A DNA stretch of 43,813 nt from Tannerella forsythia (GTDB lineage Bacteria; Bacteroidota; Bacteroidia; Bacteroidales; Tannerellaceae): the NCBI RefSeq assembly GCF_003860135.1, contig NZ_RQYN01000038.1, positions 1 to 43,813 of the forward strand. Direction: 5' to 3'. The position numbers and the translations under genes are program-made. Of this stretch, positions 17,215-26,694 are shown one piece after another. The notes beneath the pieces were generated by a model. It saw only the letters and a list, made by a program, of their open reading frames with translations, searched no databases and had not been told where the DNA came from. Positions within the stretch are counted from its first letter, which is position 1, and each line of letters begins with the position of its first letter.

Positions 17215-18747
17215 ATGAACAAAAAAGCGATATTAATCATTTGTGACGGCTGGGGAATCGGCGACAAGAAGAAAGACGACGTGATTTCGTGCACGCCCAC
17301 GCCTTATTGGGACTATCTGTTGGAAACGTATCCGAACTCGCAGCTTCAGGCTTCGGGCGAAAATGTGGGACTGCCCGACGGTCAGATGGGAAACTCCGAA
17401 GTAGGACACCTCAATATCGGCGCCGGACGCGTGGTCTATCAAGACCTCGTGAAGATCAATAAGGCTTGCCGCGACAACAGCATCCTGAAAAATCCGGAAA
17501 TCGTCCGTGCCTACGAATACGCCCGTACGACGGGTAAAAATCTTCATCTGCTCGGACTGACGTCGGACGGCGGTGTACACAGCTCGCTCGACCATCTGTA
17601 TAAGCTGATCGACATCGCTCATACGTACGGCATCCAAAATACATTCGTGCACTGCTTTATGGACGGACGCGACACCGACCCGAAAAGCGGCAAAGGATTT
17701 ATCGAACAACTCACCAAACATTGCGCGGAAAAGACGGGTACGGTGGCCAGCATCATCGGACGATATTACGCGATGGACCGTGACAAGCGCTGGGATCGCG
17801 TCAAAATGGCCTACGACTTGCTGGTGGAAGGCAAAGGTAAACCGGTGACGGATATGGTGCAGGCCGTGCAGGATTGCTACGATTCGGATTCGGAAGCACA
17901 TAAAAATACGGACGAATTTATGGAGCCGCTCGTCAATAGCGCCGTCGACGGACGCATCAAAGAGGGCGATGTGGTTATCTTCTTCAACTTCCGTAACGAC
18001 CGTGCCAAGGAGCTGACTATCGTCCTCACACAGCAGAATATGCCTGAGCACGGAATGAAAACAATTCCGAATCTGCAATATTTCTGCATGACCCCCTACG
18101 ATGCGACCTTTAAGAATATGCACGTGCTTTTCGATAAGGATAACGTGGAAAATACGATGGGAGAATACGTGTCGTCCAAATCGCTGAAACAATTACACAT
18201 GGCCGAGACGGAGAAATACGCGCACGTAACGTTCTTCTTCAACGGTGGCCGTGAGAAACCGTTCGAAGGCGAAGACCGCATCCTCGTACCGTCGCCCAAA
18301 GTGGCTACGTACGACCTGAAACCGGAGATGAGCGCGTACGAAATCAAAGACAAACTCGTAGAAGCCATCCGTACGAACCAATACGACTTCATCGTCTGCA
18401 ACTATGCGAATGGCGATATGGTGGGACATACGGGCGTGTACGAAGCGATTGAAAAAGCGGTCGTAGCCGTCGATGCCTGCCTGAAAGAAACGGTCGAAGC
18501 GGCTAAAGAAGCCGGCTACGAAGTGATTGTGATTGCCGACCACGGAAACGCCGATCACGCGTTGAATGAAGATGGCACCCCGAATACGGCTCATTCGCTC
18601 AACCCCGTGCCGTTCGTCTATGTCACCGAGAATAAATCGGCGAAGGTCGCTGACGGTATTCTGGCCGACGTAGCTCCGTCGCTGCTTCATATCATGGGAC
18701 TGGAACAGCCGAAAGAGATGACGGGCCAAAACCTGATTCAAGACTGA
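17215..18747 (+). CDS. gpmI: cofactor-independent phosphoglycerate mutase
   Basis: This 510-residue glycolytic enzyme of the alkaline-phosphatase superfamily interconverts 3- and 2-phosphoglycerate with Mn2+. The metal-binding start CDGWGIG is at 10-16, the phosphorylated serine is S61 in [16 protein letters not shown], and the second metal site is D442-H443 in IADHGNADH. The length is exactly that expected of the family. Cytoplasmic. It has its own promoter, and a hairpin with AAGGGTGTGT/ACATACCCTT arms follows at 18788-18839. The gene and the DUF3109 gene after it are flanked by direct copies of a mosaic repeat. Confidence 0.96.
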   Translation: MNKKAILIICDGWGIGDKKKDDVISCTPTPYWDYLLETYPNSQLQASGENVGLPDGQMGNSEVGHLNIGAGRVVYQDLVKINKACRDNSILKNPEIVRAYEYARTTGKNLHLLGLTSDGGVHSSLDHLYKLIDIAHTYGIQNTFVHCFMDGRDTDPKSGKGFIEQLTKHCAEKTGTVASIIGRYYAMDRDKRWDRVKMAYDLLVEGKGKPVTDMVQAVQDCYDSDSEAHKNTDEFMEPLVNSAVDGRIKEGDVVIFFNFRNDRAKELTIVLTQQNMPEHGMKTIPNLQYFCMTPYDATFKNMHVLFDKDNVENTMGEYVSSKSLKQLHMAETEKYAHVTFFFNGGREKPFEGEDRILVPSPKVATYDLKPEMSAYEIKDKLVEAIRTNQYDFIVCNYANGDMVGHTGVYEAIEKAVVAVDACLKETVEAAKEAGYEVIVIADHGNADHALNEDGTPNTAHSLNPVPFVYVTENKSAKVADGILADVAPSLLHIMGLEQPKEMTGQNLIQD

Positions 18748-18787
18748 AACAGACCTCGTAAACGAATCTCAACGTAGAAACAGAAAA

Positions 18788-18840
18788 AAGGGTGTGTGGC
18801 ATCGGGCCGGCCGGAAGACCTGCCTGTGAACATACCCTTT
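18788..18840 (+). terminator. probable gpmI terminator
   Basis: Arms AAGGGTGTGT and ACATACCCTT pair with one G-T wobble around a GC-rich loop that itself contains GGGCCGGCCGG. Only three or four T residues follow. It ends 13 bases before the DUF3109 ATG, so read-through is possible. Confidence 0.45.
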
Positions 18841-18853
18841 ATCGAATTATCCG

Positions 18854-19426
18854 ATGATACAAATCGACGATACATTGGTCAGCCTCGACCTGATTGAACG
18901 CTCATTCTTCTGCGACCTTGCCAAATGCAAAGGCGAATGCTGCGTCGAAGGCGACGCGGGCGCACCGCTCGAAAAGGAAGAGTTCGACATCCTCCGCCGG
19001 ATTCTGCCCGAAGTATGGAACGATCTCTCGCCGGAGGCACGAGAAGTCATCAACCGTCAGGGAGTCGCGTGTATCGACGCGGACAACGACATGGTCACGT
19101 CGATCGTCGACGGCAAAGATTGCGTCTTCACGTATTACGACGCGGAGGGCACGTGCAAATGCGCCATCGAAAAAGCGTATCGCGAAGGACGTATCAACTT
19201 CATGAAACCGATCTCCTGCCACCTCTACCCCGTACGTATCACACAGCACAAACATTTCCGCGCCGTCAACTACCACCGCTGGAAAATCTGTCGCGCGGCC
19301 GAAGTGCTTGGCGAACACAAGCGCATGCCTGTTTATCGCTTCCTCCGTGAACCACTGATCCGCTGTTTCGGAAACGAATGGTACGAAGCCCTCGACGCTT
19401 GTGCCAAAGCGTTGGAGAAAAGTTGA
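18854..19426 (+). CDS. DUF3109 cysteine-rich protein
   Basis: A 190-residue cytoplasmic protein contains a cluster of cysteines at 20, 25, 29 and 30 (FFCDLAKCKGECC), a second at 90, 101 and 103 (KDCVFTYYDAEGTCKC), plus C122 in ISCHLYPVRI and C146 in WKICRAAE. The pattern fits DUF3109, related to YkgJ-type proteins thought to bind zinc or an Fe-S cluster. No enzymatic role is known. It follows gpmI in the same direction, 106 bases away. Confidence 0.82.
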   Translation: MIQIDDTLVSLDLIERSFFCDLAKCKGECCVEGDAGAPLEKEEFDILRRILPEVWNDLSPEAREVINRQGVACIDADNDMVTSIVDGKDCVFTYYDAEGTCKCAIEKAYREGRINFMKPISCHLYPVRITQHKHFRAVNYHRWKICRAAEVLGEHKRMPVYRFLREPLIRCFGNEWYEALDACAKALEKS

Positions 19427-19506
19427 AGCGTTGAGTCGTTTGGACTGATGATGGCTGAATGCTGAACGCTTATTAAAATTACGAATGACAAATTACGAAT
19501 TACGAG

Positions 19507-19703
19507 GTCCGAACACGAATTTCGCAAATGGACGCAAATGAACACGGTACGCACTGTAGAAGCGCAATTCATTGCGTCTCTACACCGTGTACCCGGAATG
19601 ACAATTAACCATTGACAATTAATAAATGTGTGTTCGCCTCTACATTCATAAACAATCAAACAACTAAACGAATCAACACCTAAACAACTCAACGCCCGAA
19701 GGG
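19507..19703 (+). repeat. mosaic dispersed repeat, copy B, with palindrome
   Basis: The CGAATTTCGCAAAT block (19507-19529) and AACAACTCAACGCCCGAAGG (19683-19702) match copy A at 16.9-17.1 kb almost perfectly. Between them an imperfect hairpin (19545-19594) centres on GCGCAATTCATTGCG, with the outer arm CGTCTCTAC shared with the GTAGAGACG family. The last block abuts the rnr stop codon, so it also forms the 3' untranslated end of that operon. Confidence 0.7.
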
Positions 19704-19704
19704 G

Positions 19705-21903
19705 TTACTCCGCTATCACGAAGTCGAGCTGTTTGCGTTCGAGGTTGGCCTGTGCGATTTTGACCGTCAGCGGATCGCCAAGACGGTATGTGCGTTTGCG
19801 TCTCCGGCCGACTAACGCATAGTTCTCTTCGTCGAACGCGTAGAAATCATCGTCCAGATCGCGGATGGGCACCAGCCCTTCGCATTTGTTTTCGTTCAGT
19901 TCGACATACAACCCCCACTCCGTTACGCCTGAGATTACGCCGTCGTAGACCCGACCGATCTTATCGCTCATAAACTCTACCTGCTTGTATTTGATGGAGG
20001 CCCGTTCGGCGTTGGCGGCGATCTGCTCCATCTGCGAACAATGGTCGCAAAACTCCTCGTAGCGGTCTTTCTTCACGCTTCTTCCACCCGTAGCGTAGCG
20101 TTCGAGCAGACGATGCGCTATCATATCGGGGTATCGCCGGATGGGCGACGTGAAATGCGAATAGTAGGGGAACGCCAGTCCATAATGACCGATGTTCTCG
20201 GTCGAGTAACGGGCTTTTTGCATGGAGCGGATAGCCAGCGTCTCGATCAGGTTCTCTTCGGGCTTCCCTTGCGCTTTATCGAGCAGGTTATTGATGCCTT
20301 TCGTCAGTTCGCTCTTGCTCCCGTCGGCTTTCAGTTTGTAACCGAAACGGCGGATAAACTCGGCAAAGCTCTTCATCTTCTCGGGATCAGGCTGTTCGTG
20401 AATACGGTAGACAAACGTTTTCTTCGTCTTCCCCTTGGGTAGTTTGCCGATCGACTCGGCCACCACGCGGTTCGCCATCAACATAAACTCTTCGATGAGT
20501 TTATTCGCCTCCTTCGACTCTTTAAAGTAAACGCTGAGCGGCTTGCCTTTTTCATCGATCTCGAACTTCACTTCGTAGCGATCGAAGTCAATGGAGCCGC
20601 TCTCAAAGCGAGTCTTGCGCAACTGCTGCGCGAGATGATGGAGGGTCAGGATCTCGTCTTTGTAATCGCCCTGCCCCGTTTCGATGATGCTCTGAGCTTC
20701 TTCGTACGTAAAGCGGCGGTTGCTTTCGATGATCGTACGTCCGATGCGCGAAGCCAAAATCTCGGCCTCGTCGTTCATCTCGAGGATGACGGAAAAAGTC
20801 AGTTTTTCTTCGTTAGGACGAAGCGAGCAAAGGTTATTACAGAGCGACTCGGGCAGCATCGGAATCGTGCGGTCGACGAGATAAACGGACGTCGCACGTT
20901 CGTAAGCTTCTTTGTCGATGACACTGCCGGGCTTCACATAGTGCGTCACGTCGGCAATATGTACGCCGACTTCCCAATGACCGTTCTCCAGCTTACGCAA
21001 CGACAGCGCATCGTCGAAGTCCTTCGCATCTTTCGGGTCGATAGTGAAGGTGACGACATCGCGGAAATCTTCGCGTCCGGCACGGTCTTCATCGGTGATC
21101 TCGGTGGGAATGCGGTTCGCCGCTTCTTCCACCTTTTCCGGATACGTGTAGGGCAGGCCGAACTCGGCCAGAATAGCGTGCATCTCCGTATCGTTATCAC
21201 CGGCTTTACCTAGAATATCAATGACTTCTCCCAGCGGATTCTTAGCGCCTTCGGGCCACTCGATAATACGTACCACGGCCTTGTCGTTGTTCCGTCCGCC
21301 GTGCAAATGCTCACGCGGGATAAAGATATCGTTCGAGAGGGTCTTGTCTTCCGTTACTAAGAACGCGTAATCCTTGGCAATTTGCAATCGTCCGACGAAG
21401 GTACTTTTCTTGTTTTCGAGCACCTCCATCACTTCGGCCTCCGGCTCGGCGCCTCTGCGCCGCGCAAAAAGCTGCACACGCACCTTGTCGCCGTCCATCG
21501 CATGGTGCGAGTTGCGTTCGGCCACGCGGATCGGTTCGCCGCCGTCTTCGGGCAGAAACGCGTTGCGGCCGTTGCTCCGTCGCTGGAAGATGCCGACGGC
21601 AACGGTGCCGAGGCTGTTGAGGCGGAAACGTCCCGGCTCTACCTCGGCCAAAATACCGTCGTAGGTGAGGTCGTAAAGCAGATCGGAGACGTAGAGTTTC
21701 TGCACCTGTGCTTCGATGCCGATGGATTTACTGATTTGCTTATAGTTGTAAACCGCCTTCGGGTTCAGCTGAAAGGTGTTCAGGACAGCCTGTACGATGG
21801 CTTCTTTTTTCATTCGTTTGCTGCGCGAAGTCTTCTTTTGTTTCTTGTCGTTTTTTCGATTCGGCTTTGCAGCCGTCAGGTCTTTCTTTTTTCTAATTTT
21901 CAT
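19705..21903 (-). CDS. rnr: ribonuclease R
   Basis: A 732-residue 3'-5' exoribonuclease of the RNB family degrades structured RNA and helps rRNA quality control. A lysine/arginine-rich leader (1-33) precedes a winged-helix-like region, two cold-shock domains (about 95-235), and the RNB domain with Mg2+ ligands D289, D295, D297 and D298 in TIDPKDAKDFDDALSL. A C-terminal S1 domain (about 650-732, GVISGVTEWGLYVELNE) ends the protein. The gene overlaps the SMP-30 gene upstream by 11 bases, so it lies last in the mutS operon. Its stop adjoins a dispersed repeat. Confidence 0.94.
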   Translation of the reverse strand: MKIRKKKDLTAAKPNRKNDKKQKKTSRSKRMKKEAIVQAVLNTFQLNPKAVYNYKQISKSIGIEAQVQKLYVSDLLYDLTYDGILAEVEPGRFRLNSLGTVAVGIFQRRSNGRNAFLPEDGGEPIRVAERNSHHAMDGDKVRVQLFARRRGAEPEAEVMEVLENKKSTFVGRLQIAKDYAFLVTEDKTLSNDIFIPREHLHGGRNNDKAVVRIIEWPEGAKNPLGEVIDILGKAGDNDTEMHAILAEFGLPYTYPEKVEEAANRIPTEITDEDRAGREDFRDVVTFTIDPKDAKDFDDALSLRKLENGHWEVGVHIADVTHYVKPGSVIDKEAYERATSVYLVDRTIPMLPESLCNNLCSLRPNEEKLTFSVILEMNDEAEILASRIGRTIIESNRRFTYEEAQSIIETGQGDYKDEILTLHHLAQQLRKTRFESGSIDFDRYEVKFEIDEKGKPLSVYFKESKEANKLIEEFMLMANRVVAESIGKLPKGKTKKTFVYRIHEQPDPEKMKSFAEFIRRFGYKLKADGSKSELTKGINNLLDKAQGKPEENLIETLAIRSMQKARYSTENIGHYGLAFPYYSHFTSPIRRYPDMIAHRLLERYATGGRSVKKDRYEEFCDHCSQMEQIAANAERASIKYKQVEFMSDKIGRVYDGVISGVTEWGLYVELNENKCEGLVPIRDLDDDFYAFDEENYALVGRRRKRTYRLGDPLTVKIAQANLERKQLDFVIAE

Positions 21904-22876
21904 TGTCTTCTTTCTTTAACTCCTGCCCAAAATAATTCGGACGCACACCGATGGCTCCCGGTTTGCAGGCAAATATGCAGCCGCTCAGAGGATAGGCGGC
22001 CAGTTCTTCATCGGTCAGCCCTTCGCGGGCTGTGGTAATGTACAGCGTGTCCATGTTTTCACCGCCGAATGTACAGGAAGTCACGTTGGGCGCGGGCACT
22101 TCCACTTTCATGATCAATTCGCCGGTGTAGGCATTGTAGCAATAGACGCCGAAACCTCCCCATTGCGCCACCCAAAGGTTATCGTTCCGGTCGATGGCCA
22201 TTCCGTCGGGCATCCCGCTACCCTGCGGGATGTTGACAGCGATACCGTTGGCAATGATGTCGCCCGAGCGCGCGTCGTAACGGTAACGTTTGATTTTACC
22301 TGTCGGCGTATCGTTATAATAAATGTATTTCCTGTTTCTCGACCAGACGATACCGTTCGAGATGCTCACTCCTTTCACCATCGCGTCGACTCTCCCGTTG
22401 GGACGGACACAGTACAGGGTCGCTTTTCCTTTTTCGCCGTCGTGGCTCATCGTACCGACCCACAGCCATCCGTTGGGCGAGCATTTGCCGTCGTTGCAAC
22501 GTAAGCTGCCGCCTCTCGTTTCGATCGGGGCAATTTCTTCCTTAGCCTTGCTTTTCAGATTCAGACGAACGATGCTGTTCTCAAGTGCTACGACCATCGT
22601 CTCCTCACTTTCGGGAACCACCGTGGTGACCTTCCGGTCGAACTTCCATGAGCGGCATTTCTTCTTCTGCGGCAAAAACTCATACAGCGTTTTACCTTCG
22701 ATATCAACCCAGAACAGCGACTGCCGGTCGGGATGCCAAATCGCGCCTTCGCCTAATTGGGCTTCGGTCTGGTACACGACTTCGGCATTGATATGCTCAA
22801 CCTGCGAGCACGATACCGCCACCCCCATCAGTATGACGGCACAGAGCAAAAGTCCTATCTTTCCGAAGCCACGCAT
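21893..22876 (-). CDS. SMP-30/gluconolactonase-like lipoprotein
   Basis: This 327-residue lipoprotein (lipobox VSC, C23) is a six-bladed beta-propeller of the SMP-30/gluconolactonase/LRE family. Expected metal ligands are E43 in GEGAIW, N174 in ISNGIVW and D224 in GMPDGMAID. Members hydrolyse sugar lactones in sugar-acid pathways; the substrate here is unknown. Lipid anchoring places it in the periplasm or at the outer membrane. The start overlaps the mutS stop by one base, and its 3' end overlaps rnr by 11, an odd partner for two nucleic-acid enzymes. Confidence 0.88.
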   Translation of the reverse strand: MRGFGKIGLLLCAVILMGVAVSCSQVEHINAEVVYQTEAQLGEGAIWHPDRQSLFWVDIEGKTLYEFLPQKKKCRSWKFDRKVTTVVPESEETMVVALENSIVRLNLKSKAKEEIAPIETRGGSLRCNDGKCSPNGWLWVGTMSHDGEKGKATLYCVRPNGRVDAMVKGVSISNGIVWSRNRKYIYYNDTPTGKIKRYRYDARSGDIIANGIAVNIPQGSGMPDGMAIDRNDNLWVAQWGGFGVYCYNAYTGELIMKVEVPAPNVTSCTFGGENMDTLYITTAREGLTDEELAAYPLSGCIFACKPGAIGVRPNYFGQELKKEDNEN

Positions 22877-25488
22877 TATTTCACCTGAATGATTCGTTTG
22901 ATTTCGCTTAACTTATTCAACGCTTCCAAAGGCGTTAAATTGTTTACATCTAAATTTTTTATTTCGTCGCGCACCTGACTGAGCACCGGATCGTCGAGCT
23001 GGAAAAAGTTCAACTGATACCCTTCACCGCCCGAAGCAAGCCCTCGAACAGGCTTCGTTGAGGCTCCGTTCTGGCTGTTATCCGCCTCCATCTGTTTCAG
23101 TATTTCATTCGAGCGTTTGACGATGCTTTTCGGCATGCCCGCCATCTTCGCGACGTGGATTCCGAAGCTGTGTTCGCTGCCGCCCGGCGTCAGTTTACGC
23201 AGGAAGATGACCTTTTTACCCGATTCCTTGACCGATACGTTGAAATTCCGGATACGTTTGAAAGAGCGTTCCATTTCGTTCAGCTCGTGGTAATGCGTGG
23301 CGAAGAGCGTCCGCGCGGCCGCCTGAGGCTGTTCATGGATATACTCGACGATCGCCCACGCGATGGAGATGCCGTCGTAGGTGCTCGTTCCGCGTCCCAG
23401 CTCATCGAAGAGCACGAGGCTGCGAGGCGAAAGATTGTTGAGGATATTGGCCGCCTCGTTCATCTCGACCATAAACGTCGATTCGCCTACCGAGATGTTA
23501 TCCGACGCCCCGACGCGGGTAAATATCTTATCTACGCGCCCGATCCGTACGCTGTCGGCCGAGACGAAGCTGCCGATTTGCGCCATCAGCGTGATCAGCG
23601 CCGTTTGCCGCAGCAACGCCGATTTACCGGCCATATTCGGTCCGGTGATGATCAGAATTTGCTGCTGTTTCTTATCCAAATACACGTCGTTGGCCACATA
23701 CGGTTCGCCCGTCGGGAGCTGTTGCTCGATGACGGGGTGACGCCCGCCTTTGATGTCGATCACGTCCGAATCGTCGACTACCGGACGTATGTACCGGTTA
23801 CTCTGTGCCGTCCGCGCGAACGAGATCAGGCAGTCGAGCCGGGCAATGATGTGAGCATCCTGCTGAATGGGACGGATATACTTCGTCAGTTCGGCCACGA
23901 GTTCACTGAAGAGCTGCATCTCGAGCGAGAGGATCTTCTCCTCGGCGCCGAGGATTTTTTCTTCGTATTCCTTCAGTTCTTCGGTGATGTAACGCTCCGC
24001 ATTGACTAACGTCTGCTTCCGGATCCATTCGGGCGGGACCTTGTCTTTGTGCGTGTTGCGCACCTCGATGTAATAGCCGAACACGTTGTTGAATGCGATC
24101 TTCAGGCTGGGGATGCCGGTACGCTCGCTTTCGCGTTGTTGCACCCTCATCAGGTAGTCTTTCCCGGAATAGGAAAGTTGGCGCAACTCATCCAGCTCGC
24201 TGTTTACGCCATGCGCGATGACGCCTCCTTTGTTGACGAGCGCCGGCGGCTCATTGCATATTTCTTTCGCGATGCGCTCGCTGATCGTGGCGCACGGGTC
24301 TAACTGCTCGCCGAATGCCTGCAACGACGGCTCGTTGCAGTTAAGGCAGATCTCCCGTATCGGAGCGATAGCCTGCAAGGCCGTTTTCAGTTGCACGACC
24401 TCGCGCGGCGAGACACGCCCGACAGCCACTTTCGAGATGATCCGTTCCAAGTCGCCGATTTCGCCGAGCAACCGGCACAGCTCGTCTTTGTCGTCCGGAT
24501 GACGGAAGAAGTATTCGACCGTATCTTGCCGGCGGCGGATGGCGTCGAGGTCTTTCAGCGGAAAGAGCAGCCAGCGCCTGAGCAGGCGTGCGCCCATGGG
24601 CGAGGTGGTGCGGTCGAGGATGTCGAGCAGCGAGATGCCCCCTTCGTTCATCGTCTGCACCAGCTCAAGGCTGTGAACGGTAAACTTATCGAGCCGCACA
24701 TACCGGTCTTCCTCGATGCGCGATAACGTGCTGATATGAGAAACCTGCGTATGTTTCGTCTGATCGAGGTAAATGAGAATGGCTCCTGCCGCAATAATCC
24801 CCTGCGACAAATCGGCCACGCCGTAACCCTTCAGACTCGTAATCTCGAAATGTTTGAGCAAGCGTTCGTCGGCGGTCGAAGAGGTGAAGACCCAGTCGTC
24901 CTGCTCAAAAAGACAGTAGTGCGATCCGAATGCCTCGCCGAAACGACTGCGCAGGCCACGTCTGACAAGCACTTCCTTCGGAGCGAAGTTCGTCAGCAGT
25001 TTATCGATCGTTTCGGTCGTTCCTTCGGCCGTCAGAAACTCGCCGGTCGAGATATCCAGAAACGCAATGCCGCAGAGGCTTTTCCCGAAATGCACCGCGG
25101 CAAGGAAGTTATTTTCGCGATGGTCTAAGACGTTGTCGTTAATCGACACGCCGGGCGTAACAAGTTCCGTGACGCCGCGTTTGACGAGCTTCTTCGCTAA
25201 CTTCGGGTCTTCCAGCTGATCGCAGATAGCCACTCGGCGTCCGGCGCGTACGAGCTTAGGCAGGTACGTGTCGAGCGCATGATGCGGAAAGCCGGCCATC
25301 TCGACGTGCTGCGCCGCGCCGTTGGCACGCTTTGTCTGTACGATGCCGAGGATATCTGCGCCGACCACGGCATCTTCGCCGTACATCTCGTAGAAGTCGC
25401 CGACACGAAACAGTAGGATCGCATCAGGGTGCTTCGACTTGATGTCGAAGTATTGCTTCATCAATGGGGTTTCGACTATTTTAGACAC
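22876..25488 (-). CDS. mutS: DNA mismatch repair protein MutS
   Basis: This 870-residue MutS1 recognises mismatches and short loops. The mismatch-reading Phe-x-Glu is F32/E34 in [10 protein letters not shown]. Domain order is mismatch recognition, connector, lever/clamp, then the ABC-type ATPase with Walker A GPNMAGKS near residue 615, Walker [11 protein letters not shown] and the ATHYHEL segment. Length is normal for the family. It begins the operon with the SMP-30 lipoprotein and rnr, driven by the -7 element at 25518-25525. Confidence 0.96.
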   Translation of the reverse strand: MSKIVETPLMKQYFDIKSKHPDAILLFRVGDFYEMYGEDAVVGADILGIVQTKRANGAAQHVEMAGFPHHALDTYLPKLVRAGRRVAICDQLEDPKLAKKLVKRGVTELVTPGVSINDNVLDHRENNFLAAVHFGKSLCGIAFLDISTGEFLTAEGTTETIDKLLTNFAPKEVLVRRGLRSRFGEAFGSHYCLFEQDDWVFTSSTADERLLKHFEITSLKGYGVADLSQGIIAAGAILIYLDQTKHTQVSHISTLSRIEEDRYVRLDKFTVHSLELVQTMNEGGISLLDILDRTTSPMGARLLRRWLLFPLKDLDAIRRRQDTVEYFFRHPDDKDELCRLLGEIGDLERIISKVAVGRVSPREVVQLKTALQAIAPIREICLNCNEPSLQAFGEQLDPCATISERIAKEICNEPPALVNKGGVIAHGVNSELDELRQLSYSGKDYLMRVQQRESERTGIPSLKIAFNNVFGYYIEVRNTHKDKVPPEWIRKQTLVNAERYITEELKEYEEKILGAEEKILSLEMQLFSELVAELTKYIRPIQQDAHIIARLDCLISFARTAQSNRYIRPVVDDSDVIDIKGGRHPVIEQQLPTGEPYVANDVYLDKKQQQILIITGPNMAGKSALLRQTALITLMAQIGSFVSADSVRIGRVDKIFTRVGASDNISVGESTFMVEMNEAANILNNLSPRSLVLFDELGRGTSTYDGISIAWAIVEYIHEQPQAAARTLFATHYHELNEMERSFKRIRNFNVSVKESGKKVIFLRKLTPGGSEHSFGIHVAKMAGMPKSIVKRSNEILKQMEADNSQNGASTKPVRGLASGGEGYQLNFFQLDDPVLSQVRDEIKNLDVNNLTPLEALNKLSEIKRIIQVK

Positions 25489-25517
25489 AATCGGTTGTTA
25501 CGTTTATTTTGTTTGAA

Positions 25518-25525
25518 CAAAGATA
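25518..25525 (-). promoter_or_regulatory. -7 element for mutS operon
   Basis: On the minus strand this reads TATCTTTG, a perfect match, 30 bases upstream of the mutS ATG. Confidence 0.6.
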
Positions 25526-25642
25526 ACGCAAATTTTGCCGGCAAGCCCTCATTTTCATGTTTAATTTTGTTAGTAGGCTTAGTATTTAACTGTTACGACA
25601 GGGGTGATTGGGAGTCAGCTATCAGTAATCAACGTTCAGATA

Positions 25643-25722
25643 CCACAAGTTGCACAAGTCTTTTACAAGTTTCACAAGTTTAATATTGTTATGCGTAACA
25701 CATGGCGTAGAGACGCAATGGC
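25643..25722 (+). repeat. CACAAGT iterations and GTAGAGACG half-element
   Basis: CCACAAGTTGCACAAGTC plus the following ACAAGTTT (25643-25672) is a near-exact inverted copy of 17006-17036 (about 28 of 30 bases); ACAAGT recurs four times at 9-11 base steps. Just after it, TTGTTATGC...ACATG...GTAGAGACG (25688-25716) matches the left half of the palindrome at the window start. This accounts for most of the 404-base gap between the divergent mutS and sirtuin genes; nothing coding is visible. Confidence 0.65.
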
Positions 25723-25843
25723 TGCTGAAAACTGAACTTCCGAAAGATTGATCGTAGCGCGTATTCATTCTCCTTTCATCCTTCTTCCAGCTGTTCAGAA
25801 CGAATTGCTCGATACTTTTCTGTGATTTCTGATCAAAAAGACG

Positions 25844-25851
25844 TACCTTCG
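25844..25851 (+). promoter_or_regulatory. probable -7 element for sirtuin
   Basis: TACCTTCG has one mismatch to TAnnTTTG and lies 42 bases upstream of the ATG. A TGTG 19 bases further upstream may serve as a weak -33 element. Confidence 0.4.
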
Positions 25852-25892
25852 AAGTCTGAAAAACGTTATGTCTCATTTAAAACGCAATCGTC

Positions 25893-26585
25893 ATGAAAAA
25901 AATCGTTATTCTTACAGGAGCCGGAATGAGTGCCGAAAGCGGAATCTCCACGTTTCGCGACTCGAACGGATTATGGGAAAATTATCGGATTGAAGACGTG
26001 GCTACGCCCGAAGGATTCATGAAGAATCCGCAGTTGGTACTCGACTTCTACAATCATCGCCGGCGCGAATTGCTAAGCACTCAACCGAACGCCGGACATC
26101 GTGGTCTGGCTGACTTGGAAAAAGATTTCGAGGTGCATATCATTACGCAGAACGTCGATAACCTGCACGAACAGGCAGGCAGTACTCATGTCATTCACCT
26201 GCATGGAGAGTTGATGAAGTCCTGTTCGGTCAAGAACCTCGATTGTCCGTATGATATTTCACCCGAGCAGCCCGATCTGCATGTCGGAGACAAAGCACCC
26301 GACGGCGGACAGCTGCGTCCCTTTATCGTCTGGTTCGGTGAGCCCGTGCCGAAAATCGAAGAGGCGATCCGATACGTCGAGGATTCTGATATTTTCGTCG
26401 TGATCGGCACCTCGCTCAACGTCTATCCTGCGGCCGGATTATTAAACTATGTCCGTAAGGGACAGCCTATCTTCCTGATTGATCCGAAAGAAGTGAAAGC
26501 GTATCGCAGCGATATCGAATTTATCCGGTGCGGCGCTTCGGAAGGTGTAAAGCAACTGACCGAACGGTTGAAGACGATGCGGTAA
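25893..26585 (+). CDS. sirtuin, NAD-dependent protein deacylase
   Basis: A 230-residue sirtuin removes acyl groups from lysines using NAD+. NAD-binding residues are in GAGMSAESGI (9-18) and TQNVDN (85-90); the catalytic histidine is H104 in HLHGEL. Y53 and R56 in FYNHRRR form the Y-x-x-R pair that marks class III desuccinylases/demalonylases such as SIRT5 and CobB. The structural zinc site looks lost: only C111 and C118 are seen and the second CxxC before LRPFIVWFGE is absent. It precedes the ECF sigma operon by 109 bases in the same direction. Cytoplasmic. Confidence 0.9.
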   Translation: MKKIVILTGAGMSAESGISTFRDSNGLWENYRIEDVATPEGFMKNPQLVLDFYNHRRRELLSTQPNAGHRGLADLEKDFEVHIITQNVDNLHEQAGSTHVIHLHGELMKSCSVKNLDCPYDISPEQPDLHVGDKAPDGGQLRPFIVWFGEPVPKIEEAIRYVEDSDIFVVIGTSLNVYPAAGLLNYVRKGQPIFLIDPKEVKAYRSDIEFIRCGASEGVKQLTERLKTMR

Positions 26586-26592
26586 AAAAAGT

Positions 26593-26619
26593 TGTAACAA
26601 AATATGCGCTGCTCCGTCT
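26593..26619 (+). promoter_or_regulatory. candidate ECF-sigma promoter
   Basis: TGTAAC (26593-26598) and CGTCT (26615-26619) are spaced by 16 bases, the general layout of ECF-sigma promoters (AAC in -35, CGTC in -10). It lies 8 bases after the sirtuin stop and about 75 before the first gene of the sigma operon, as expected for autoregulation. A Bacteroidota-like TGCCTTTG (26664-26671) is an alternative housekeeping promoter. Confidence 0.4.
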
Positions 26620-26694
26620 TCTCTATGACGAGGCAGTTTTCCGATCGGCCGAAGGAAGCGTTCTGCCTTTGCAATGAACTTAAAAAGAAGAACA

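Noticed and set aside
25893-26585. sirtuin-based phage-defence (NADase) gene
   Set aside because: Small, complete deacylase with a Y-x-x-R class III pocket; no defence partner genes nearby.
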